DNA of 64,000 nt, from the NCBI RefSeq assembly GCF_028561565.1, contig NZ_JAQQTE010000001.1, positions 1,081,570 to 1,145,569 on the forward strand, in the 5' to 3' direction. Numbering within the stretch: position 1 is the stretch's first letter; each line of letters begins with the position of its first letter. The stretch comes from Gilvibacter sediminis. Its GTDB lineage: Bacteria > Bacteroidota > Bacteroidia > Flavobacteriales > Flavobacteriaceae. A program made the position numbers and the translations under genes. Shown in pieces: positions 42,472 through 51,117 of the stretch. Below the pieces are notes generated by a model. It worked only from the letters and a program-made list of their open reading frames with translations. It was not told the origin of the DNA and did not search any database.

Positions 42472-44643
42472 ATGCAGGGTTCAAAATGGATCTTGGGCGT
42501 TTTTCTACTTTGCGCCTCCTTCGGAATTGCACAAAAAAAACAAATAACCTTAGAAGACATATGGAAAGGAGCGTTCCGAACCGAGTACATGGATCGCCTG
42601 CAATCCCTCAATAACGGAAAGGAATACGTAGTACTAAATTACGATCGTAAGGCGAGAGCTTCTACCGTAGATGTCTATGATTACGCCACTTCTCAGAAGG
42701 TGCGTACTTTGGTCAATACACAGTCCTTAGACGGTGTGGATTACATCATCAGTTATGAACTTAGTGATGATGAGACCAAAATGCTTATTGCCACTCAGCT
42801 ACAATCCATTTACAGACGATCAACTCTAGGAACCTATTACGTTTATGACCTGGATTCAGAATCCTTGGAGCTGGTTGCAGATATGCCTATTCAAGAGCCA
42901 ACTTTTAGCCCAGACGGGTCAAAAGTAGCCTATGGTTTCAACAACAATATTTATGTGAAGGATCTAGTCGGAGGGGAGACCACAGAGGTCACCAAAGACG
43001 GCAAAAAGAATAAGATCATTAACGGAATTACGGATTGGGTTTACGAAGAGGAGTTTGGCTTTGTACGCGCCTTTGATTGGAACGCTGCCGGAACTCACAT
43101 CGCCTTTATTCGATTTGACGAGACTGAGGTTCCTGAATTCTCTATGGATGTTTACGGAAAAGATCTGTATCAGTCCCAACAAGTATTCAAATACCCAAAG
43201 GCAGGAGAGGCCAACGCTAAAGTGAGCTTGCATATGTATGAGCTCAGCAGTGGAAACAAGTCAAACATTGATGTTACTGCTTACAACTCCTATTATATTC
43301 CACGCATCAAATGGACCAAAGACCCAGACGTGCTTTCGGTACAACTTACCAACAGAAAGCAAAATACGGTGGATCTGGTTTTGGTCAATACAAAAGACAA
43401 CAGCAGTAAGCTGGTACTTCAAGACACCGATGATGCCTATGTAGACATAACCGACAATCTAACCTTCTTGGCCAATAACAGTTTTATTTGGACCAGTGAA
43501 AAAGACGGATGGAATCACATCTATCACTATGACAAGAACGGAAAGTTGCTCAATCAGGTTACCGATGGTGAGTGGGAAGTAACGCGTTACTACGGTTTTG
43601 ATACCAAAACAGGTCGTATTTATTACCAAAGTTCAGAGCGAGGGAGCATGTACCGCGATGTGTATTCAATTCTTCCAAGCGGTAAGAACAAAGTGCAATT
43701 GACATCGCGTCCAGGGACGAACTCGGCTTCCTTTTCTGCGGATTTCAGTTATTTCATCAACACTTTTTCTAGTGCTATGGTACCGCCTGTGTACACCTTG
43801 CACAATGCCTTAGATGGTGAAAAGGTGCGTGAGATCTTGAACAACACCGAGCTGAGAACTAAACTGCTCGCTTACGATATGTCTCCAAAGGAGTTCTCAA
43901 CCATTAATGTCAATGGCAATGAACTCAATATGTATATGATCAAACCTTCTGATTTTGATCCGGAGAAAAAATATCCAATTTTCATGTATCAATATTCTGG
44001 ACCGGGATCGCAAAATGTTGCAGACCGCTGGGGAGGATCTAATGATTACTGGCACCAAATGCTAGCTCAGCAAGACATCATTGTTGTTTGTGTAGACGGC
44101 CGCGGAACAGGATTGAAAGGACGCGACTTTAAAAAAGTAACACAATTGGAGCTCGGTAAATACGAGGTTCAGGATCAGATCGGTGCTGCGCAACAATTGG
44201 CAGAGCTGCCGTACATTGATGGTGATCGTATTGGAATTTGGGGTTGGAGTTACGGTGGATTCATGTCTGCCAACTGTCTGTTCCAAGGTGCTGATACCTT
44301 TAGTATGGCTATCGCGGTAGCTCCTGTGGGAAGCTGGCGTTTTTATGATACCATTTATACGGAGCGTTATATGAGTACGCCTCAAGAGAATCCGGGAGGC
44401 TATGATAACAACTCGCCAATTTCACATGTAGATAAGCTCAAAGGCGATTTCCTTTTAGTTCACGGTACTGCAGATGACAACGTTCATGTGCAAAACTCTA
44501 CGCGCTTGGTGGAAGCCTTGGTACAAGCCAACAAGCAATTTGATTGGGCCATGTACCCCGATAAAAATCACGGCATATACGGCGGGAACACCCGTTTGCA
44601 TCTATACACCAAAATGACCAACTTCATTTTGGACAACCTATAA
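42472..44643 (+). CDS. Dipeptidyl peptidase IV (S9B)
   Basis: A 723-residue exported protease (signal ending 'FGIAQ'). Residues 80-460 form the DPP-IV beta-propeller ('DWVYEEEFGF' with the paired glutamates that bind the free N-terminus). The C-terminal alpha/beta hydrolase has the triad: Ser in 'WGWSYGGFMSA', Asp in 'GTADDNVH', His in 'PDKNHGIYGG'. It releases dipeptides from oligopeptides. A POT transporter gene follows after 27 bp, giving a scavenge-and-import pair. Confidence 0.92.
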   Translation: MQGSKWILGVFLLCASFGIAQKKQITLEDIWKGAFRTEYMDRLQSLNNGKEYVVLNYDRKARASTVDVYDYATSQKVRTLVNTQSLDGVDYIISYELSDDETKMLIATQLQSIYRRSTLGTYYVYDLDSESLELVADMPIQEPTFSPDGSKVAYGFNNNIYVKDLVGGETTEVTKDGKKNKIINGITDWVYEEEFGFVRAFDWNAAGTHIAFIRFDETEVPEFSMDVYGKDLYQSQQVFKYPKAGEANAKVSLHMYELSSGNKSNIDVTAYNSYYIPRIKWTKDPDVLSVQLTNRKQNTVDLVLVNTKDNSSKLVLQDTDDAYVDITDNLTFLANNSFIWTSEKDGWNHIYHYDKNGKLLNQVTDGEWEVTRYYGFDTKTGRIYYQSSERGSMYRDVYSILPSGKNKVQLTSRPGTNSASFSADFSYFINTFSSAMVPPVYTLHNALDGEKVREILNNTELRTKLLAYDMSPKEFSTINVNGNELNMYMIKPSDFDPEKKYPIFMYQYSGPGSQNVADRWGGSNDYWHQMLAQQDIIVVCVDGRGTGLKGRDFKKVTQLELGKYEVQDQIGAAQQLAELPYIDGDRIGIWGWSYGGFMSANCLFQGADTFSMAIAVAPVGSWRFYDTIYTERYMSTPQENPGGYDNNSPISHVDKLKGDFLLVHGTADDNVHVQNSTRLVEALVQANKQFDWAMYPDKNHGIYGGNTRLHLYTKMTNFILDNL

Positions 44644-44670
44644 AACGAAAAACTAACTAAAACGAGATTT

Positions 44671-46263
44671 ATGGAATTTAAATACGGAGGCTCGGAAACC
44701 AACCAACGAACGGTCTTAGGTCATCCTTCTGGACTGTTTGTATTGTTCTTCACAGAGATGTGGGAACGATTCTCTTATTACGGCATGCGCGCTTTGCTTG
44801 TACTGTTCTTAACAGCTGCAATCCTTGGCGAAGGCGGCTGGGGTTGGGAACGCTCTGAGGCCTTGATACTTTATGGATGGTATACTGGTTTGGTATACAT
44901 TACCCCCATCATAGGTGGTTTCATTGCAGATAAGATCATGGGCTATCGCAATGCGGTGGTACTGGGAGCCTTTTTAATGACCTTGGGTCACGCCTCCATG
45001 GCATTAGAGGTGACGGCAGACCTGTTCTTTTATGCGGGGCTAGGTCTCTTGATCATTGGTAACGGACTCTTTAAGCCTAATATCTCGTCTATTGTAGGAC
45101 AATTGTACAAAACTCAAGGCAAGGAAAAAGATGCAGGTTATACTATTTTCTACATGGGTATTAACGCCGGTGCCTTCCTCGGAATTGGTCTATGTGGATA
45201 TATCGGAGAGACTGTTGGCTGGCATTACGGTTTTGGTTTAGCTGGAATCTTTATGTTCTTCGGAATGTTGCAGTTCTACTTTGCACAGAAGATCTTCGGA
45301 AATATTGGACTCAAGCCAAATCAGACTGATGATCTAGACGACGTTGTAGAAGACGCTGTGGAAGACATGAAAGACCATGTAGAAGACGCGATGGATGAAG
45401 CTAATAAGTCTAAGGTAGTTTCTGACCGCTTGAAAGTGATTGGAGTATTTGCCTTCTTTACCGTATTCTTCTGGTGGGCCTTTGAACAGGCCGGTGGTTC
45501 TATGACCATTTTCGCTGCAGATTATACCGACCGATTGTTGGAGGGTAGTGGTGCTATGACCTTTAAGGTGGTAAATGCTGTATTGACGGTAGTACCGCTG
45601 ATGATCATTACCTACGTACTGTATTTATTATTTAAACAGACTTTTGCCAAATACGCCCTTTCTAATATTCTATTGGGCTCCAGTTTTGTGATCATATGGG
45701 GAATTGTGATCTGGATGTTAAAGAACGAGTTCAGCGCAGATATCGCTGAAGTTAAAGCTTCTTGGTTCGGGATTCTGAATTCCTTCTTCATCATTGCTTT
45801 TGCACCGCTGTTCTCCAAGATATGGACCAGTAAGTACAATCCGTCAGGACCTGTGAAGTTCGCGATTGGATTGATGCTGTTGGGTCTTGGTTTTGCCATA
45901 TTGGCCTTTGGTTCTATGGGAATCCCATTAGGGGCTAAAACGGCCTCTGTGAGCATGATCTTCTTGGTATTGGCTTATTTATTCCACACCTTAGGAGAGC
46001 TGTGTATTTCTCCTGTAGGACTTTCTTATGTGAGTAAATTAGCTCCGCTTAAGTTGGTTGGACTCATGTTTGGAGTTTGGTTTGTGGCCAACTTCATCGC
46101 AAACCTAACAGCAGGTTGGACCGGTAGTTATATCGATCCTATTGTGGAAGAGTACGGAATGAGTACCTTCTTCTTGATCTTTACTTTGATCCCTGTTGGA
46201 GCCGGTATAGTTATGCTGATCCTCAACAAGACCTTGATCAGAATGATGCACGGCATCCGCTAG
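44671..46263 (+). CDS. POT-family proton-dependent peptide transporter
   Basis: A 530-residue, 12-14 helix major-facilitator protein. 'FFTEMWERFSYYGMRALLVL' is the ExxERFxYY proton-coupling motif; 'FYMGINAGAFLG' is PTR2 signature 2. A charged loop of Asp/Glu/Val repeats sits near residues 215-245. It imports di- and tripeptides, matching the products of the upstream DPP-IV. Confidence 0.93.
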   Translation: MEFKYGGSETNQRTVLGHPSGLFVLFFTEMWERFSYYGMRALLVLFLTAAILGEGGWGWERSEALILYGWYTGLVYITPIIGGFIADKIMGYRNAVVLGAFLMTLGHASMALEVTADLFFYAGLGLLIIGNGLFKPNISSIVGQLYKTQGKEKDAGYTIFYMGINAGAFLGIGLCGYIGETVGWHYGFGLAGIFMFFGMLQFYFAQKIFGNIGLKPNQTDDLDDVVEDAVEDMKDHVEDAMDEANKSKVVSDRLKVIGVFAFFTVFFWWAFEQAGGSMTIFAADYTDRLLEGSGAMTFKVVNAVLTVVPLMIITYVLYLLFKQTFAKYALSNILLGSSFVIIWGIVIWMLKNEFSADIAEVKASWFGILNSFFIIAFAPLFSKIWTSKYNPSGPVKFAIGLMLLGLGFAILAFGSMGIPLGAKTASVSMIFLVLAYLFHTLGELCISPVGLSYVSKLAPLKLVGLMFGVWFVANFIANLTAGWTGSYIDPIVEEYGMSTFFLIFTLIPVGAGIVMLILNKTLIRMMHGIR

Positions 46264-46284
46264 GTCCTGTTAAACAATACATAA

Positions 46285-46323
46285 AGCAAAAAAGCGTTCC
46301 TTTAAAACGGAACGCTTTTTGCT
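46285..46323. terminator. Strong bidirectional terminator after the POT gene
   Basis: AAAAAGCGTTCC / GGAACGCTTTTT, 12-bp stem with an A run before and T run after. A TATTTTTG -7 box for the following thioredoxin-like gene starts within its tail (46323-46330). Confidence 0.85.
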
Positions 46324-46374
46324 ATTTTTGTAATGCACCCCAAGTTTTGCGACTGATAGAGAAATGACTGAGTG

Positions 46375-46914
46375 ATGAAAAATTACCTTACCCTACTGCT
46401 TCTAATGCTTGCTACGGCAACATTTGCTCAAGACAAAATTCAATGGATGACCATGAATGATGCGCTTGCAGCTCAAAAGGAAGAACCCAAAAAGATCTTT
46501 ATGGATGTCTACACCAACTGGTGTGGACCTTGTAAATTGATGGATCGCGACACCTTTGGCAATGCTCAAGTGGCTCAATTCATCAATGAGAATTACTATC
46601 CGGTAAAATTCAATGCAGAAGGGACAGAGCCTGTGGACTATCAAGGCTTTGTGTATACCAACCCCAACTATCAGGAAGGGCGCCGTGGGCGCAACGCTAC
46701 CCACTTTTTTGCAGATGCTTTGCGTTTACAAGGGTATCCCAGTATTGTTTTCTTTGAAGAAGATGGAACCTTAATTCAAGCCTTGCCTGGCTTTAGATCA
46801 CCATCTCAAATTGAGATCTATTTGAAGATGATTGCCAACGATGACTACAAAGACCTTACAACAGTAGAAGCTTGGGAGGATTATCAGAAAAACTTTAAAG
46901 GCACATTTGAGTAG
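46375..46914 (+). CDS. Exported thioredoxin-like protein
   Basis: About 179 residues from the ATG at 46375 (a GTG lies one codon earlier). A signal peptide ends 'ATFAQ', followed by a thioredoxin domain with active site 'NWCGPCKLMD'. The domain has an extra 25-residue insert ('PVDYQGFVYTNPNYQEG') typical of Bacteroidota DUF255/thioredoxin_7 proteins. Likely a periplasmic disulfide reductase. Confidence 0.87.
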   Translation: MKNYLTLLLLMLATATFAQDKIQWMTMNDALAAQKEEPKKIFMDVYTNWCGPCKLMDRDTFGNAQVAQFINENYYPVKFNAEGTEPVDYQGFVYTNPNYQEGRRGRNATHFFADALRLQGYPSIVFFEEDGTLIQALPGFRSPSQIEIYLKMIANDDYKDLTTVEAWEDYQKNFKGTFE

Positions 46915-46937
46915 TATTTATTTAGCAAAATTTTCCA

Positions 46938-48950
46938 TTACTCAAATACAAAGGCTCCTTGCTGCGAAGTATCGTAGAACGGGAGCCTTTCTTTTTTAGC
47001 TGTTCTTGCCCAACACTCTTTGTAGTTCGCGTAAGAGCTGCCATCACAAAGGATCAATTTAGGGCTGTAGATACGGATCCATCGTGATAAATGGACCTTG
47101 GCATTCTGAGTGAGTATTAAGATGTCTACAGGCTTTATTCCATTATCTGGGGGATAGCTTCCATCCACAACCAAAATTCTTTGCCCCTTATACTTAAAAT
47201 AAGCGGGTAGCGAATTCCTGCTGCTGGTATTGATTAGATTGAGCGCTTTAAAATTTTTCAGGCTGTAGCTCTCATTTATTGAATCTGTGCTAAATACGGC
47301 AAGAGATCTGCCGTTGATCTGCCAAAGCGTAGTTTGTCCAAACTGTTCACTGAGGATCAATTGGTGTTTTACTTTTGGACGCTCTAGGTGCCAAATGCAG
47401 GCGGTCAAAATAATCACGAAAACTAAGAGAGGTAAAGCCCGTTTACTTCGCCAAGCAAAATGGTATCCTAACAATAGACTTGATAGTAATATTATTGTCA
47501 AGGTATAGATCCCAAAATAGGGCATTGTAATTGTGGATGCGGGCAATTGTCCGACCCACTCGACAATTCCTCCAAGTGCTTCGGCCAAAAAATTTAGCCC
47601 CAAACTCGGGAGTTCAAATGCGGGCCAAAATGCAAGGAGTCCCAAACAAAGTAATCCGCCTATCAAGGCAGAGCCTATCAGCGGGACCACAATCAAATTG
47701 CTCAACAGAAAATAAGTGGGGAATTCGTGAAAATAGTACAAACTTAAGGGAGCAGTTCCCAATTGCGCAATTATTGACAAACCAATCCACTGCCAAAACC
47801 GCAAGCCAATTGGATGGGAGACTGGACTGTACGCAGTCCATTTGGGTAGGAGCCAAAGGATGAAGAAAACGGCCAGATAGCTGAGTTGAAAACCCACTTG
47901 AAACGCATAGAAAGGATCTATGAGCAGTAAGATCCACAGCGATACAAATAGACTGTTTATTCCGTGCGAGCGCCCTATAAGTTTTCCTGCGATCAAAAAA
48001 CTGAACATAGTTGCTGCGCGTAATACTGAGGTGCTGGCGCCACTGAATAAAGCAAATACCCAGATGCTGCATAAAACACAAAAACCGTGAATGTACCTAC
48101 CGTGAGGAAGTCTCTTAAAAGGCCCCAAGATCCAGCTAGCAAAGAGCGCAATGATGCCTAAATGCAAGCCAGAAACAGCTAAAATATGTGCGATCCCGGC
48201 TTGAGCAAATTGCGATTTTGTCTCTGGTTTTAGCTGTGCTTTGTATCCCAAGAGGAGCGCCGCTAAGAGTTCAGAATGACCAGGCTTAGTAAGGGTCTTT
48301 TGCAGCAACAATGCCCAATGATTCTGCCAGAACTTGAAGTGTTGGCCAATAGATAGTTTGCTGTTGGGTAAGAGTAGAAGTTGGCTGGCATCGGCCTTTA
48401 TGCTCAATGCGATATGCTGATACTTTAAGTACTTGGCATAGTTAAAATCCGCAGGGTTCTTAGGGCCTTCAACGGTTTGAATTGTGGCTTTGGTTTGCCA
48501 TTTTGTTCCTACTTGAAAGTAAAAGCAATCCTTTCTTTTTTTAATTTTCAAAAGCGCCTTGATGTCCTTAACGGACCCAGAATAATTAAGGCGAACTTTA
48601 TAATTTACGTAGTAGGCGGTTTCAGAAAGTAGTTGGTCTATTTCAATATTGACAAGGTTTTGAGGCTGGTAGTGTTTTAGATGATGCTTTTGAATGCTTC
48701 GAAAACCTTCATTAGTATAGCTAAAGAGCAGGAGTCCGCAGCCAAAACTTAGCGCATAGGCTATGGTAGAAAAGCTCCACTTCTTGTGGTGGGTTGCCAA
48801 TTTAGCCACTTTTGATGTGCACAACAGTAGGAGCAATGAAAAGCAGCTCCATGCAATCGAGCTTAAAGAAAAATTGAAATGATCACCCAGCAGGATTCCA
48901 CCGAGAAAGAACAGCCCGAGACGGACTAGAGGAAAGCTTAAAAATTCCAT
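46938..48950 (-). CDS. ComEC/Rec2-family DNA uptake protein
   Basis: A 670-residue polytopic protein. It contains the N-terminal OB-like DUF4131 region (about 90-190) and the central competence domain: 'LLLGYKAQLKPETKSQFAQA', 'GIAHILAVSGLHLGIIALF', 'FALFSGASTSVLRAATMFS'. The C-terminal region 500-670 is a beta-lactamase-like remnant without the HxHxDH site. ComEC forms the inner-membrane DNA channel in transformation. Confidence 0.88.
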   Translation of the reverse strand: MEFLSFPLVRLGLFFLGGILLGDHFNFSLSSIAWSCFSLLLLLCTSKVAKLATHHKKWSFSTIAYALSFGCGLLLFSYTNEGFRSIQKHHLKHYQPQNLVNIEIDQLLSETAYYVNYKVRLNYSGSVKDIKALLKIKKRKDCFYFQVGTKWQTKATIQTVEGPKNPADFNYAKYLKYQHIALSIKADASQLLLLPNSKLSIGQHFKFWQNHWALLLQKTLTKPGHSELLAALLLGYKAQLKPETKSQFAQAGIAHILAVSGLHLGIIALFASWILGPFKRLPHGRYIHGFCVLCSIWVFALFSGASTSVLRAATMFSFLIAGKLIGRSHGINSLFVSLWILLLIDPFYAFQVGFQLSYLAVFFILWLLPKWTAYSPVSHPIGLRFWQWIGLSIIAQLGTAPLSLYYFHEFPTYFLLSNLIVVPLIGSALIGGLLCLGLLAFWPAFELPSLGLNFLAEALGGIVEWVGQLPASTITMPYFGIYTLTIILLSSLLLGYHFAWRSKRALPLLVFVIILTACIWHLERPKVKHQLILSEQFGQTTLWQINGRSLAVFSTDSINESYSLKNFKALNLINTSSRNSLPAYFKYKGQRILVVDGSYPPDNGIKPVDILILTQNAKVHLSRWIRIYSPKLILCDGSSYANYKECWARTAKKERLPFYDTSQQGAFVFE

Positions 48951-48999
48951 AGCAATTCACCATAGTGGGAAGGGCTACGGACCTTATGAAGTTAGTGAA

Positions 49000-49509
49000 T
49001 TAAAGCACGCGTCTAGCACCTACAAAAGCACTGCGCCAATAATTCTCTGTTAATTTAGATACAATTACACCTCTAGAAGTTGTGGCGTGTATAAAGGAAA
49101 TTTCGCCGCCGCTATTGGAAACGATAAGTCCCACGTGGTTGATCACATTTCTGCTCTTATTGGTTTGAAAGAACAACAGATCTCCAGGGTTGATCTGTGA
49201 AAGTGAAATTGCCTTGCCCCGTGTAGCCATATCACGAGATACTCGAGGCAGCTGCAAACCCGCTTGCTTAAAGGCGGTAAATATTAGTCCTGAACAGTCC
49301 ATCCCAGATCTTGAGGTGCCTCCATAACGGTATTTCACACCTTCAAAACTCTTGGCATAACTGATGATCTGATCCGCTCTTGCGTTAGAATTTGTTGCAC
49401 TGCTTGTAGTGCGCGTAGTGGTTTTTGTTGTGCGAGAAGTTCTTGTGTTTTGCTTGGATCCACATGCGATCATAAGCAACAATAAAGGCAGCAAGTAGTA
49501 TTTTTTCAT
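49000..49509 (-). CDS. NlpC/P60 C40-family peptidase lipoprotein
   Basis: A 169-residue lipoprotein ('LLLMIACGS' lipobox), then a Thr/Ser/Arg-rich linker and a C40 domain: Cys in 'GMDCSGLIF', His in 'VINHVGLIV', third polar residue in 'FIHATTSRGV'. It cuts peptidoglycan peptides, probably the D-Glu to diamino acid bond. Confidence 0.88.
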   Translation of the reverse strand: MKKYYLLPLLLLMIACGSKQNTRTSRTTKTTTRTTSSATNSNARADQIISYAKSFEGVKYRYGGTSRSGMDCSGLIFTAFKQAGLQLPRVSRDMATRGKAISLSQINPGDLLFFQTNKSRNVINHVGLIVSNSGGEISFIHATTSRGVIVSKLTENYWRSAFVGARRVL

Positions 49510-49548
49510 GTAAGGTTAAGATTTTGGGCTGCTTAAACTTACGTAAAA

Positions 49549-50661
49549 TTATTCAATGGATTTATAAATTAAAGCTGCTGTTTTGGCGCTAGCACCCGTT
49601 CCGCCCAGCTTTTGCTCTAAGTTGTAGTAGTCTAAAAACAGCTCTTTTCTATGGTCTTCATCCAAAATCTTGTCAAGTTCTTCGGATAACTTTTTGGTGT
49701 TGAATTCTCCTTGGATCAGTTCGGTTACGGCGGGTTTATCCAAGATCAAATTAACGAGTGAAATATAGTCTAGTTTGATCAGTCGTTTGGCGATCTGATA
49801 GGAGATCCAACTCCCTTTATAGCAAACCACTTGCGGGATTTTAAACAGAGCTGTTTCAAGCGTGGCTGTTCCTGAGGTCACCAAGGCTGCTTCTGCCACA
49901 CTCAAAAGGTCATAGGTCTTATTTTGAATAAAGGCCGCCTTTCTTCCCTTAACGATTTGCTCGTAAAAACTGGCATCCTGGCTTGGAGCCCCCGCAATTA
50001 CGAATTGATGGTCTGGGTATTGAGGTACAAGATCCAGCATAACATCGAGCATAGTGGTGATTTCCTGCTTGCGACTACCCGGCAATAAAGCAATTATAGG
50101 ACGGCTGTCCAAACCGTGCTCTTTTCTAAATTTTTCAGGATTCACGGTGGGTCTGTCTGCTATAGCGTCCAACAGCGGATGGCCCACAAAATGAACCGGG
50201 TATTGATGTTTTTGCTCGTAAAAATCCTTTTCAAACGGAAGGATCACATACATGGCATCCACATCTCTTTTCACCTTTTTGATGCGTCCCTCTTTCCAAG
50301 CCCAAAGTTGTGGAGAGATATAATAATGCGTTGGGTAGCCTTCTTTTTTAGCCCATTCAGCAATGCGAAAATTGAATCCGGGGTAATCGATGAAGATCAA
50401 AACATCGGGCGCAAATGCAGTAATGTCTGCCTTGCAAAACTTGATGTTCTTTAAAATGGTACCCAGATTAGCAACAACCTCAATAAAGCCCATAAAGGCC
50501 AGTTCTTTGATGTGTTTCACTACGGTAGCTCCCTCAGCAGCCATCAGATCGCCACCCCAACAACGGATCTCCGCCTGAGGGTCTTCCTTGCGTAAGGCCT
50601 TGATCAGGTTGGAGCCGTGCAGGTCTCCAGAAGCTTCTCCAGCAATGATATAATACTTCAT
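49549..50661 (-). CDS. lpxB: Lipid-A-disaccharide synthase
   Basis: A 370-residue GT-B glycosyltransferase with LpxB motifs 'IIAGEASGDLHGSNLIKAL', 'FIDYPGFNFRIAEWAK', 'YYISPQLWAWKEGRIKKVKR', 'LPGSRKQEI' and 'SGTATLETAL'. It condenses UDP-diacylglucosamine with lipid X. It starts 3 bp downstream of the small membrane protein gene at 50665-50955. Confidence 0.93.
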   Translation of the reverse strand: MKYYIIAGEASGDLHGSNLIKALRKEDPQAEIRCWGGDLMAAEGATVVKHIKELAFMGFIEVVANLGTILKNIKFCKADITAFAPDVLIFIDYPGFNFRIAEWAKKEGYPTHYYISPQLWAWKEGRIKKVKRDVDAMYVILPFEKDFYEQKHQYPVHFVGHPLLDAIADRPTVNPEKFRKEHGLDSRPIIALLPGSRKQEITTMLDVMLDLVPQYPDHQFVIAGAPSQDASFYEQIVKGRKAAFIQNKTYDLLSVAEAALVTSGTATLETALFKIPQVVCYKGSWISYQIAKRLIKLDYISLVNLILDKPAVTELIQGEFNTKKLSEELDKILDEDHRKELFLDYYNLEQKLGGTGASAKTAALIYKSIE

Positions 50662-50664
50662 CGG

Positions 50665-50955
50665 CTAGGCTATAAAATAGAGGATATAGGTGGTGATTGC
50701 GGCAATAAAAGTCGCCATAACTACTCCACGGGCCTCGTACTCTTTGTTGCGTTTTAAAAGTCCGAAAAACAACAGCAGGTTGGGAAGCGCTCCCAGTGCG
50801 AGGATCATCCAAAAGGCATCAGAATTCCAAAACACCCTAAATGTGGAAGCAAATCCACGACCCTTTACCTGTGCAATAATGAAAATACAAAGGCTGATTC
50901 CAATGATGTTGGTCACCAATCCAGCGAGCAGCCCTTTGAGGATTCGTTGTTTCAT
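50665..50955 (-). CDS. Small membrane protein upstream of lpxB
   Basis: A 96-residue protein with three hydrophobic segments (about 8-28, 44-66 and 77-95) and a positive loop 'LLKRNKEYEAR'. It is followed after 3 bp by lpxB, so it is co-transcribed. No family recognised; the arrangement suggests an LPS-related membrane accessory. Confidence 0.65.
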   Translation of the reverse strand: MKQRILKGLLAGLVTNIIGISLCIFIIAQVKGRGFASTFRVFWNSDAFWMILALGALPNLLLFFGLLKRNKEYEARGVVMATFIAAITTYILYFIA

Positions 50956-51117
50956 AAATCAGGCGTATCGAATTAAATTCGAACTTAGTTTATCCCTGCT
51001 AAAGTAAGCATTTTAAGCGCGATTTAAACCCATTTTGGTTTAACAAAAAATTAGTACCAACACTGCCGATTGGCACGGTTTTTTCTATAATTTAGAGAGC
51101 TTATAAAAGATGATGTA

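Noticed and set aside
50534-50812. 92-residue minus-strand frame across the start of lpxB
   Set aside because: It overlaps both lpxB and the small membrane protein in another frame and has no sensible protein features.
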